Origin: Symbiodinium kawagutii
Taxonomy: Eukaryota; Sar; Dinophyceae; Suessiales; Symbiodiniaceae
Assembly (NCBI GenBank): GCA_009767595.1
Contig: VSDK01006400.1
Span: 66,806-130,805 of the forward strand
Direction of reading: 5' to 3'
Length of the DNA: 64,000 bases
The notes beneath the pieces are model-generated. The model saw nothing but the letters and a program-made list of their open reading frames with translations, was not told where the DNA came from and did no database searches. Shown here piece by piece: positions 54,563-63,770 of the stretch (positions are counted from its first letter, which is position 1; each line of letters opens with the position of its first letter). Both the position numbers and the translations under genes were made by a program.

Positions 54563-54665
54563 GTCACAAATTGAAGACGCGATCAAAAAGATGTCAGCTC
54601 TCTCCCAGGCCGGGTGGGTTGCTACGAACAGCCACCAGTGGATCGTTGAGGATGTTCATTGTTGA
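54563..54665 (+). CDS. exon candidate, 33 codons
   Basis: After TGGTCCCACCTGTGAG the frame reads SQIEDAIKKMSALSQAGWVA, TNSHQWIVEDVHC to TGA, amphipathic helix-like with good GC3. No donor was chosen. Confidence 0.43.
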
Positions 54666-55266
54666 GCCATCATCGGTAGTCAACGGCAAGAGAAATCTGA
54701 AGAGTGGCTCTGCGCAGTGCTCCACGGCAGCAACCAATGATAAGCTTAGTGGTGCAATCGCATATGACAGTTGCTGAGTACTGGGTCATCAAGAAGGCTG
54801 TCGGTATCCAGTCAGAGGCCCTTTCAGGGGTGAATTCCCAAGTTTTGGCTCATGGACACAACTTCTTGAGCATGTCACGCCATGTCTCATGGTGGACAAG
54901 GTTTCAGATGTACAGATCAAACACTGCTGTGCCCGACGACACAGTTTCATAGCAAACAATAGGTGACGAGTCAACATTCAGAACCAAAATCTTGCAAAAG
55001 GCAAGGGCTTCTCGACCCAAACAAGCAAAAACATCGCAAAAACCAAGAGAACAGTACGTGTTGCTCCAGAACCCCCTAGTCATGCAACCACAAATTGGGT
55101 GAGGGTTTTAACCCAGTCTAGATGACCAAGGGCATACCAGGGCCCACTTAGCCGGACACAAGTTGTGATATGCCCTACTTGGATGTGCAGCTAGGGTTTG
55201 AAGTGGGACACAACCAAGAGAAATCATGGGAAGAAACTAAACCATGTAATGATAGTTGACAACCAC

Positions 55267-55779
55267 TTACTGACTGGGTTCATTTTTGAGCACTCTTTGC
55301 CAAGATATGATTAATATTGTTGATCGTTTAGTTTTAGATTCAGATCTGTACCTGAACCCACCAAAGCATCTCAGCATGCTCAATCCCTGATTTGCCCATT
55401 GCATGTTGACAGAATCCTCATCAGATGTTTCAGAGCTATGGTCAGAGGCCCATTTTTTTTGCTTGACGGGCCACAAAGAGTCATCACCGGACCCAAGATT
55501 AAACTCAGAAGGTGCATCAGTGTTGCCAACCGTTGTGGCAGGCGGATGACATGTCGTGCTGCATTTGCACCTTGCTTGAGAGTAGTTATCACCACTGTGC
55601 TGATCAAAAACCATGATTGCTGTTGACCCATGGAATATTCTGGCGTTTATCCTTTTAGCAACGCTTGGTTGCATTGCCTGATTATGACGGCATTGGTCAA
55701 GAATAGAACTGACGCAAACCACAGGGACGTTGTCATTTTGAGGTATGTCCAAAACCGGTGGGCTCTCCCAAGCCGTCTA
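55267..55779 (-). CDS. about 170-codon minus-strand open frame, unknown protein
   Basis: This is the longest non-repetitive frame in the window. Peptides in order are SPPVLDIPQNDNVPVVCVSS, LDQCRHNQAMQPSVAKRINA, TAIMVFDQHSGDNYSQARCK, SLWPVKQKKWASDHSSETSD and RCFGGFRYRSESKTKRSTIL, with a Ser/Asp/Glu-rich middle. It has no ATG at its 5' border and abuts a family A copy. A domesticated or decaying transposon protein is possible, but no catalytic motif was recognised. Confidence 0.5.
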
Positions 55780-55783
55780 TGAT

Positions 55784-55890
55784 AGTTTCGAAAGATAGAG
55801 GTACCCCCCAATTATCCAGTTTGTTGACCATTTACATTAATGAACAAATCATCTTTTGGGACCCCTATCACTTGAGAAACCACCAAATGT
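55784..55890. mobile_element. family A element
   Basis: GTTTCGAAAGATAGAGGTAC with CCCCC on the left, CTTTTGGGACCCCTATCACT with TGAGAAACCACC on the right. Confidence 0.8.
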
Positions 55891-56129
55891 TGATCATAGT
55901 AGGGGCTACACCATTTTGGCACTGGAAACCAGCCATGGCTGAAAGTTTTGTCAGACTGTCACTTCTGCTGGCGGGTAAACCCAGCACAAACTGGTGATGC
56001 CAAACTTCAACAGAGTAGGATCTGATTTGTTGGAATAGATTCAGGACATGCCTGAATTATGACAAGTTTTTGACTAGGCTGTTTAAAACGATGTGGTGTT
56101 TCTCTTCAATCAGCACGCACACATACACA

Positions 56130-56312
56130 CACATATATATATATATATATATCTGTATATATATATCTTAATACATATATATATACGCATGTATGTAGAT
56201 ATGTCCATACACACGTATGTCTATTTGTATTTACACAATGCAAGACATTGTACGTACCGTAAAAGTCTCACGTGGTGTGTGTGTGTGTGTAAATATGTAT
56301 ATTATATATATA
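56130..56312. repeat. TA and TG microsatellites
   Basis: TATATATA at 56132-56188 and GTGTGTGTGT at 56275-56290. Confidence 0.9.
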
Positions 56313-56686
56313 CATATTTGAGGCACGCTGTATTCCGGTAACAATTCCTTTTTTTTGGCTGCAAGACTTCGGCTTGAAACGGACACGCAAAAAAAGGTAT
56401 CTTGCATGGCCCTGACAGTAGAGTCCCAGTGCCGCTGGTACTGTTCCCTAACTGAGCCAACAGCAAACATAACGCAGAGGATTGGAGATCTCACCATCAA
56501 CAAAGAGCGCAGATCTTATCACTATTGACACTGAAACACTACTGGTTTTGGAAACCATTCCAAGCTCTGGCATGCGAATGCACAAGACCATCTTAACCAA
56601 TAGTCATGACAGACATGGTTTGCAATCCTGTTCTGCCTGGCTACTGGCTAGGGCTATCCCAGCCTTCTGCCTGATTATCCTTGTCG

Positions 56687-56698
56687 TCAAACAAACAA

Positions 56699-56731
<33 letters not shown>

Positions 56732-56850
56732 GAAGCAAGCAAGCAAGCAAGCAAGCACGAAAGCAAGCAAGCAAGCAAGCACGCAAGCAAGCAAGCAAAC
56801 AAGCAAGCAAGCAAGCAAACAGACAAACAAACAAACAAACAAACAAAAAA
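56687..56850. repeat. (AAGC)n passing into (AAAC)n
   Basis: About 30 AAGC units with scattered changes, then AAAC units. Because 4-bp units cycle through three frames without stops, Lys-Gln-Ala-Ser and Cys-Leu frames appear on both strands. They are not genes. Confidence 0.95.
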
Positions 56851-57244
56851 CACTATTAGCAATGAGCCCCCGTGCAATCTGAAATCCAGAGTTCACAGAT
56901 TCCTCTATGCCGTCAAAATGTTGGCATCAGCATCCCACATTACACGCGGGAACACGCTAGCATTTGGACCTGTTGATATGGCATAGCTGTGTCTAGATGC
57001 GTCTCCCTTTTTGTACATATAGAGGTATATAAACACGGAATCCATTGTGAAAAGTGATATTCCAACTTTCACTGTCATAGCCTTCCACTTTTCACTGGGC
57101 AAGGATGCAGTCGTCATTTTGTACCCAGGTTTGCGCAAACCCTCTCCACCACTTTTGAAACAGGATCATCCACCTATCGGAAAAGTTAGAGGTCACAAAA
57201 CTTGAGAAGTAGCCAAAGTTGGTTGTCAGAGCGAGTCATCTTAT

Positions 57245-57504
57245 ATGGATCAGGGACGTACGTTTGATCACGTAGAATTGTTTGCAAAAATAAGCCACAG
57301 TGGCCAAATGCTTTTTTGCCCCAACAGCTACGCAACAGCTACCGGGCGCGGCTATTGGTCTCAGCACATTGAGCTTCTTTTAGCAGAAAGTGGAGTAGGC
57401 ATCCAATCACTCCTGGACTCCACCTTAGAAGGTCGACGCTTCACGCAGCTTCACGCGGCTTCGCCCTTGGGCCATGTCGGTCTGAGGCTTCGACGAGATG
57501 GATG
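57245..57504 (+). CDS. 86-codon open frame, unknown protein
   Basis: ATG to TGA (DQGRTFDHVELFAKISHSGQ; GRGYWSQHIELLLAESGVGI; AASPLGHVGLRLRRDG). It has ordinary composition and overlaps the next exon by 18 nt in another frame. It may be a separate small gene or an exon whose donor precedes the overlap. Confidence 0.47.
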
Positions 57505-57605
57505 ACCTATCCCTCAGTGTGAGGCTTCCGTGTGGCCACGGCTTTCATCGGCACTGCGTGGCTCGGCTTGCGGCAGCTTGCGCTTCGACGAAGAAACGAG
57601 TTTAG
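57487..57605 (+). CDS. exon candidate with second half of a RING-H2-like finger
   Basis: After CCATGTCGGTCTGAG the frame reads DEMDDLSLSVRLPCGHGFHR followed by HCVARLAAACASTKKRV to TAG, with high GC3. LPCGHxFHxxC is the central Cys/His cluster of RING-H2 E3 ubiquitin ligases, which pass ubiquitin from an E2 enzyme to a target. The first CxxC pair and the final CPxC pair are not visible in this exon and would have to lie on neighbouring exons or be lost. Confidence 0.42.
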
Positions 57606-57910
57606 ACTCTGCCGGAAATCAACCGTTTGCCAGCTGAACTTGTGGAGAAATTCAAGTTGGCCTATCACTATTGCATACTATTGCTGTTTATGATCGCCTG
57701 TTATTAAGCATCACTACTCATGGTTCATCAGTCTGTATTCATTAGTCCCACTTCGGGGAATCACAAGATCATGGTGGCACCCAGATTTCCACCTTCAAGT
57801 GAGCATCAGCATCTTCGCGTGGCTGAGCTATGACCCTCCTCAAGGCACAATGCCAAGCCTGGTGTCATAGGCAGCATTGGTGTTTGTTTGTTCGTCGAAT
57901 ATACAATCAG

Positions 57911-58057
57911 AGCTGTCTCTAAGTGATGTAGTTCTGACTTATGTGGGATACAATCCATCAATCAGTTTATCAGCACAGCTGGGTGTAGTTTGCGGACACC
58001 TACTTTCTGATGTCCATTTTTCTACAGATGAAAATGATGAAGTCCCCACGTGCTCTT
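57911..58057 (+). CDS. candidate internal exon, 48 codons
   Basis: Acceptor GAATATACAATCAG and consensus donor GTAAGT bound LSLSDVVLTYVGYNPSISLS, LSDVHFSTDENDEVPTCS. The frame continues past the donor to TAA at 58240, with a second donor GTAAGA at 58176. Confidence 0.48.
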
Positions 58058-58819
58058 GTAAGTACATTTGGTTGCACAGAATGTATGCCAAGAAGTCCAA
58101 GGAAAGCATCAATTTCTGGGATGTAGGATGGGTAGATAATGATATACTGTACAAATACAAATATATACTGCTTGTAAGATCTGTTCAAATCCCTGATGCA
58201 GAAGAAACAAGAGTGTCCAACAACCGGCCATTTTTACACTAATGCAGCATTGCTGAAGTTTTCCTGCACCGGAAGATCTTCTTCAACATGTACACTCTTG
58301 CACAGACTTTGACTGATCCTGTGCAGTGAATGGCAGTGGAGTTGACTTGGCCAACTGAAGTCTAAGAAGAAGAAACAGCTCGAAGATTTTGAACATCGAC
58401 ACTAGGAGGTCCACATCGATAAACCACCACCGGCTGCAAAACGGGGCTTAGTGTATTATCATGGATCCCCTTGCTATCGGGCAGAGGGGGTGATGCCGGG
58501 TAAAGTAATGTGATGAGCAATGTATGTGATGTCACATTTGGCAATGTATGTGGGTGTGCAATGGTGTGCGTTGTGGGTCAATATTAATTAACCAACCAAA
58601 AAAGGGGTAGATGAACACAGTATTTACGCACCAGTGGTTATCCACGGTGTGGTATTGCATGGCATGGCCTGCCATTGGATCGTAGCGCGAAGGTCCGCAT
58701 GCACGCCCTTACTTGCAGATGCGGATTGTTCAAGGGACGTGGTGGAATCTTGTTACTTTCAGGTGTATAGTTCCGTGCATACATGCACGCATGCATACCT
58801 CCCTCCCTACTTGCCTGCC

Positions 58820-58930
58820 TCTCATCCGTCCATGGGTCGGCCAGCGGTTGGCGGTGCCCTAGGTCCAGAAATGGCTGTTGCAGGGAAGGGGTCTGCGATG
58901 CCCTCTTTGCAATCAGATCCTTGGCGCTGA
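58820..58930 (+). CDS. short GC-rich open frame
   Basis: MGRPAVGGALGPEMAVAGKG, SAMPSLQSDPWR to TGA, high GC3. 58060-58820 before it has no supported exon. Confidence 0.3.
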   Translation, partial: SHPSMGRPAVGGALGPEMAVAGKGSAMPSLQSDPWR

Positions 58931-59268
58931 TGGCTGGCTTCCCCACGGATCTCCGTAGGTTGGTCGGTTTGGGGCTACAGATTCTGCTGGACAGCCTCAC
59001 GCGTGCAGGACAAGTCGCCAGTCAAGCGCGGTAGAGAAGTACATTCCAACAGCTACGTGACAACCAGGGTGCTGTAAAATCATTTCTGCCAACCATTCGT
59101 TGGTCAACAACCATCCAAGTCAGAAACCAGGAGCCGCAGGGCTCACACACTTCACAACTTTTCCGGCAGCAGCCACCTGGGGGGAGGTGGAACATCCCAG
59201 TAGTGATAGCCCAAGGGTTGTTGTTCATCGCAACGATTTGTTCGTTACTCATTGATGCTTGTTTTCAG

Positions 59269-59412
59269 AACTCCAGCCATCATCTAGTTTCCGGCCATGA
59301 GTTTGTTGGCCACCACATTCGTTGGCTATGGTTGCTGCTTGGGAGACAGGCACCTGCTGGGCATAGAAACCGTATAATCATAGCACCAGATCCGCAAACA
59401 ACACGCAATTAG
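59269..59412 (+). CDS. terminal exon candidate, 47 codons
   Basis: The strong acceptor TTGATGCTTGTTTTCAG is followed in phase 0 by NSSHHLVSGHEFVGHHIRWL, WLLLGRQAPAGHRNRIIIAP and TAG. Confidence 0.5.
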   Translation, partial: NSSHHLVSGHEFVGHHIRWLWLLLGRQAPAGHRNRIIIAPDPQTTRN

Positions 59413-59659
59413 AGTAGCAGAGGTGAAGGTGACACGATCCACTCAATGGGCTTCCGTTCCGAAGTACCCATTCCTTTCAAAAGAATGACGAGTGCGGAGC
59501 TAGCGGTTTCCCTGTAGCAGTTTCGTTTCCACTCAAAGTGGCTGTCTTTCCGATACTCTAGCGTGCATATATGATCGACATATATCGACATACGTATACC
59601 AAAGCAGCACCAAAGCTGCTCAAACACATGAGTTTCAACATGTTTAAGCATATTCTAGT

Positions 59660-59845
59660 TTGCAAATTCCTAGCTTTGACAGCCAACAACGCATGAACAC
59701 ACATAGTGATCCGCATGTTGAGCGACATTTATACGTTCCCAAACGTGGGTCAAGTGGTCGAATGTTTGGTGTATCCCCCAGCTGGAAGAATTGCCGATGG
59801 TGGAAGCCTCCAGCAACCTGGACACTAAACCACTGCCATGAATAG
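59660..59845 (+). CDS. 61-codon open frame, exon candidate
   Basis: SDPHVERHLYVPKRGSSGRM, FGVSPSWKNCRWWKPPATW to TAG. Splice sites are weak. Confidence 0.33.
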   Translation: MQIPSFDSQQRMNTHSDPHVERHLYVPKRGSSGRMFGVSPSWKNCRWWKPPATWTLNHCHE

Positions 59846-60272
59846 CTGATTATAAGGGTTCAATCGTTGAGTTTCAAGGGGAGAATCAGCAACAATAAGA
59901 GGGTATGTACCAACCATTTGGTGTCTTTTTTCTACCCGTGTACCAACTTCAACAAAAACCTATGAGAACCCCCATGACTTCAAAGCTTTGCTGCGGGTCC
60001 ACCAACCGGGTCATCAATGAGTACGAAGTGGTTGTATGGTATCCACGTGTGTCCAGGTCTCAATAAACCCAAATGGATCCAAATGGCGTGACATTGTTGG
60101 CGCAAACATCACAGGTTAGCCGCTCTATTTTGGAGACATCCACCTCAGGACATACCCAGATACAAACTTGCGTGGGATAACTGGTTGATGCCTTATGATG
60201 CCCAGCATTCGCTGGGTTAGCTGCGACAGCGAGCCCCTCTCCCGCATTTTTTTGTTTATTTGCACATGTGAG

Positions 60273-60290
60273 ACACACACACACACACAC
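60273..60290. repeat. (AC)n microsatellite
   Basis: ACACAC run. TA-rich runs follow at 60290-60485. 59850-60570 has no supported exon. Confidence 0.9.
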
Positions 60291-60573
60291 GCATACATAT
60301 AGATATACACACACATAATACATGTTGCAAAATATATGCACAACACGATATGATATATGCAAATACATATATGTATACATATATGTACACACATATATAC
60401 ACACGCATAGTAATTTTTGCACAACAGTACATGCATACACATACACATGTATATATATATATAATTATATATATATATATATACGCATCATGTAGTTATA
60501 AAAGTGAGCCGATGCAGAAACCCCTGTTGCTTTATTGTTGTGTAGTAGTGGTTCCAAACGTGAAGCTGATCAG

Positions 60574-60881
60574 CTGATGCTGATGAGTCGGTCCACCAGT
60601 ATTTGAATACATTCACTTTGTGCACGGATCGCAGAAATGTTTTTCTCTGGGCAAATCAGCAAGAAACAATTAATCGATGGTCCAAAGAGGGGTTTCCTGT
60701 AGATTTTCCCATCAACCAACCCAGTGAAAGGATGATCATTAATATGCACATTAAAACTGGTTGGCGATTTCTTCTTCAAGATTTTCAACGTTACCTGGAG
60801 ATGATTAGCAAGTTGACTAATGTTTTGGTTCGCGGCAGTGGGCTGGGTGTGGATGCTTCTGCGCCAGTGAGAGTGCGATAG
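60574..60881 (+). CDS. terminal exon candidate, 101 codons
   Basis: After CGTGAAGCTGATCAG one frame is open to TAG (DADESVHQYLNTFTLCTDRR; NVFLWANQQETINRWSKEGF; TGWRFLLQDFQRYLEMISKL). Rich in aromatic and charged residues, a globular-protein composition. No family was recognised. Confidence 0.53.
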
Positions 60882-61055
60882 TTGACCAACAATTTCGGGA
60901 CGGTTTATGATCACTAGCACTTTATGTTTTCAGGTTTGCACGGTACATCTATTCTGTGAACATGCAAAGGCATGAGCATTCTGCACATCTTCGCGGGCAC
61001 ATGCACACGCACACGCACAGAAGAAGAGAGACACGCACATACGGCAATTGTCTAT

Positions 61056-61187
61056 TAATGGCTACCCAGGATTAATAAACCCCTGGTTGATTAACTAGGG
61101 GGGTTCCCATTCTAATGGAAAACCAAGGCTTTTAGGGGATACCCCCAATTAATAAACCAGGGGTTTATTAATCCTGGGTAGCCATTA
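61056..61187. mobile_element. family B element, nearly perfect hairpin
   Basis: TAATGGCTACCCAGGATTAA with TAAACCCCTGG on the left is the exact reverse complement of CCAGGGGTTTA with TTAATCCTGGGTAGCCATTA on the right, so the terminal inverted repeats are about 31 bp in a 132-bp element. Confidence 0.95.
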
Positions 61188-61389
61188 CCCGACACGGGCC
61201 ATTCAGAAAAATGGTAGATAAACATCTCAACAGAGACCATTCGATTCATTTCTGGGAACTCCAGCAGGGGTATCCGACCCTGTAGCCAGACTACTCCATC
61301 CAGTTAAGTTTCCAATAATTTTTTGGGTCTTGTGATTTAACACATTCGATATTGATTTATTTGCATATGAAAATGGAAAATAGATGCAG

Positions 61390-62366
61390 GCATATTGATG
61401 TCCCACATGTTCCTTCCGATTCCTTCCAAAGGTTTGTGGATATTGGGCGGGATGATCTCAATTTGACGCCTAAGGACAGTGGATTTAGAGAGCTGATGAG
61501 GGCGTCATGTGAGCTTATGGGCCCAAAGGTGCTTGGGCCCTTGCTTGAGGTCTTTTTGATGGTTTCAGAAGATGGCAGGTACATGACTCTGTAGCAAGAA
61601 CTGAGTAGTATCACTCCAATCAATATCTAACTCCAATGAATATGCAAAATGATGTACAGTGGCTGTCCATTAAAAAATCAGTAAAGGGCATGACTCCAAC
61701 TGCGAGTTGTGCGGAGGCCCTTTCCATGTTTTTTTGTTTGCGGTTGTTCTCGTCGTCACAAGCTCTTGTCGTGGTTGTTGGCGTTGTCCTCGTGCGCATT
61801 GTTAGTTTTTGTTGTCGTGGCCGTTGCAATTGTAGTAGTTGCTGTCGTTATCACCGCCGTCTGTTTTTGTCGCTGTGGTTGCCGTTCTGGTCCTCGTGGT
61901 CGTTGCCGTCGTCATCATCGTTATTGCCGCCGGTGTGGGCCATAGTTATGGTTGCTTACCTTGAGATCGTAAATGCTACCAAAGCTGCTGTCAGAGACAT
62001 GGAGAGTGGTCAAATGATTTTCGTGCAAAAACCGAGTTTATTTAGATTTTGGGGTGGGTCATACGATCAACTAGCGAAGCGCAAGTGGCTGTCCCAGCAT
62101 GTCACTCGTGGGAATAGTTCCAGGTGTGGATCAGGTCAATGATTTTCCATCTTTGTGGATCACGTACATATTTTGAGCATCAACAACTGATTTCATGTTC
62201 AATATCAGTATCATTCAGTTTTTTAGATATACACAAAAATCCATATCAGTATGATGTTCCAAATATTTTTAGCACTTTGCCAATTTTGCTGGGTTTCTCC
62301 ACAGCGAAGCCTCCCTCTTTTTACTTGGCAACCCAAGTCAATTTTTTAGGATGGCGCATGGCCTAG
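61390..62366 (+). CDS. three-exon gene model, about 250 codons, 3' end complete
   Basis: Exons are 61390-61578 (acceptor AATAGATGCAG, donor GGCAG|GTACAT), 61707-62123 (acceptor ACTCCAACTGCGAG, donor TCCAG|GTGTGG) and 62219-62366 (acceptor AGTATCATTCAG, stop TAG). Both junctions keep phase. Peptides are DSFQRFVDIGRDDLNLTPKD, CELMGPKVLGPLLEVFLMVS, NATKAAVRDMESGQMIFVQK, RFWGGSYDQLAKRKWLSQHV and DIHKNPYQYDVPNIFSTLPI. The first third of exon 2 is built from GTT/GTC/TCG simple sequence and encodes a Val/Leu/Cys/Ser-rich, possibly membrane-spanning stretch. No family was recognised. Confidence 0.56.
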
Positions 62367-62476
62367 AATCCTAGAGATCCTGTCCCTCGCATTGCCCAAG
62401 GGTTGCCCGAGCAAGGGAGTTTCGATGTATTGCTGGGGATCCTGAATCCACAGTCCTTTCTGTTTGCTGTGTGCAG

Positions 62477-62595
62477 CCATGAGGAATCCCCAGCTGCCAA
62501 TGTTCACCAAGGTCTTGCTGTTGGGCATGGCTGTTGCATCCAAGCCTCTCAAAACGTCTGCTCAACAGGCTTTTGAATTCACTGAGCAAAAGTAA
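62477..62595 (+). CDS. exon candidate with hydrophobic start
   Basis: The strong acceptor CTTTCTGTTTGCTGTGTGCAG precedes ATG 62479 and 38 codons to TAA (MRNPQLPMFTKVLLLGMAVA, KTSAQQAFEFTEQK). A rival frame from 62405 (DVLLGILNPQSFLFAVCSHE) is open over most of the same bases. Confidence 0.43.
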
Positions 62596-62733
62596 CTCAG
62601 TTCACCCAAGACTATGCTGTGGGTCTCCCTGTGAATTGGTTGTTAGTTATTGGATGGTTAGTCGGTGATAGACAAGCCATGACAAGCCCCTGTATCAAAT
62701 CACCAACTCTTTGAGGATCCAAAGATCACCAAG

Positions 62734-63042
62734 TTGGCTTCTCGGCTCCTGTCGCGACAGGGTGGTTGTGCTACAACACCGCAACGACTCGGTCCGAAGG
62801 TTTGGCTATGGCAGTGCTCTGCCAAGAACTGTTTGAAGACTGGATATATCCCTCAGCGTAGAAAGATGTGGAAAGAAAAGCATAGCAGCTGGATTTTGTT
62901 GAGGGAATGTCCAAGCGAAAACGCGTTGACAAGGAATGCTTTCTTACAGATCTTTTTTTTCGAAAGTGGCTCCTCTTCGCCCGAAGTGAGCCACTTCATG
63001 GCGCTCGCGGCCTGGCGCTCACGGCTGTCAGGGACACATTGA
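62734..63042 (+). CDS. 102-codon open frame, overlaps next exon
   Basis: RLGPKVWLWQCSAKNCLKTG, YIPQRRKMWKEKHSSWILLR, ECPSENALTRNAF to TGA. The last 90 nt overlap the next candidate in another frame. The true exon probably ends before 62950. Confidence 0.4.
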   Translation: MASRLLSRQGGCATTPQRLGPKVWLWQCSAKNCLKTGYIPQRRKMWKEKHSSWILLRECPSENALTRNAFLQIFFFESGSSSPEVSHFMALAAWRSRLSGTH

Positions 63043-63203
63043 ACATTCTTGAGGTGGATCCGACTCAGGAGATCCAGGCTGGCAACCCCCAACATATGAG
63101 TGACCAGACTCCACGACTTAGTCATGGCAGATCAGATATCCGGAGCCCAGCAAGAGACACATCCCCAAAGGTGAAGACAACTGCCGGTGACGTAGCGCTC
63201 TGA
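62950..63203 (+). CDS. terminal exon candidate, 83 codons
   Basis: The acceptor GAATGCTTTCTTACAG opens a frame to TGA (FARSEPLHGARGLALTAVRD; NILEVDPTQEIQAGNPQHMS; HGRSDIRSPARDTSPKVKTT), with CAAAG|GTGAAG as a possible late donor. The polar C-terminus looks disordered. GC3 is good. No family was recognised. Confidence 0.52.
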
Positions 63204-63419
63204 CGATGGTTGCTCCGCGAAAAACAACTGTGCCCCGGTACAACTGTGCACCGGTACCCAAAATACATATCTAAGGTGATTCCTTTCGCACCTTGCACAA
63301 TTGAACTTGTTTTTTTGGTAAACGTTCGTGGTACAGGCAAAAAATCATTTGTTCAGTAGATTAATAGCCAGTACTACAGTGAATCAAGTGTGAGCAGGTT
63401 CAAAATTTCTAAATCAACT

Positions 63420-63770
63420 CGCAGCAGTGCTCAGTAAATCAAGAAAGCAAGTGTTTACCAAATCAAGAAAGTCTCGCCGGAAATGCTTTTCAACATGTCG
63501 ACTGTGTTTACTTTCAGTTTTCGAGGAAGTCTCGCACAAAATGCTTGTTCGCAACTTGCAAACTTTCAATCTTCGAGGGTTACCAAATGATTCTTTTCAA
63601 ACTGCCAAGATTGAATTTTTGAGGAAATTTTGCACGAAAATGCATGAAAACGTGCTCTCAAGTTGACAGCTGCCAGTTTTGGAGAAAGTCTCGCACGAAG
63701 TGCTCAATGTCAAGTTTTTAGCCATCAGTTTCGGAGAAGTCTTGCACCACATGCTCGTTTTTCAAATTGT
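63420..63770. repeat. degenerate repeat, five copies of a GAGGAAGTCTCGCACGAAATG-like word
   Basis: Copies begin near 63467, 63524, 63619, 63682 and 63733, spaced about 50-95 bp, each preceded by a TTTTCGAG/TTTTGGAG word and followed by CTTTTCAA or CTCGTTTT-like sequence. The 79-codon frame at 63427 is made of it. 63770-64000 holds nothing recognisable. Confidence 0.7.

Noticed and set aside
56604..56986. Lys-Gln-Ala-Ser and Cys-Leu frames on both strands
   Set aside because: Products of AAGC/AAAC tetranucleotides.
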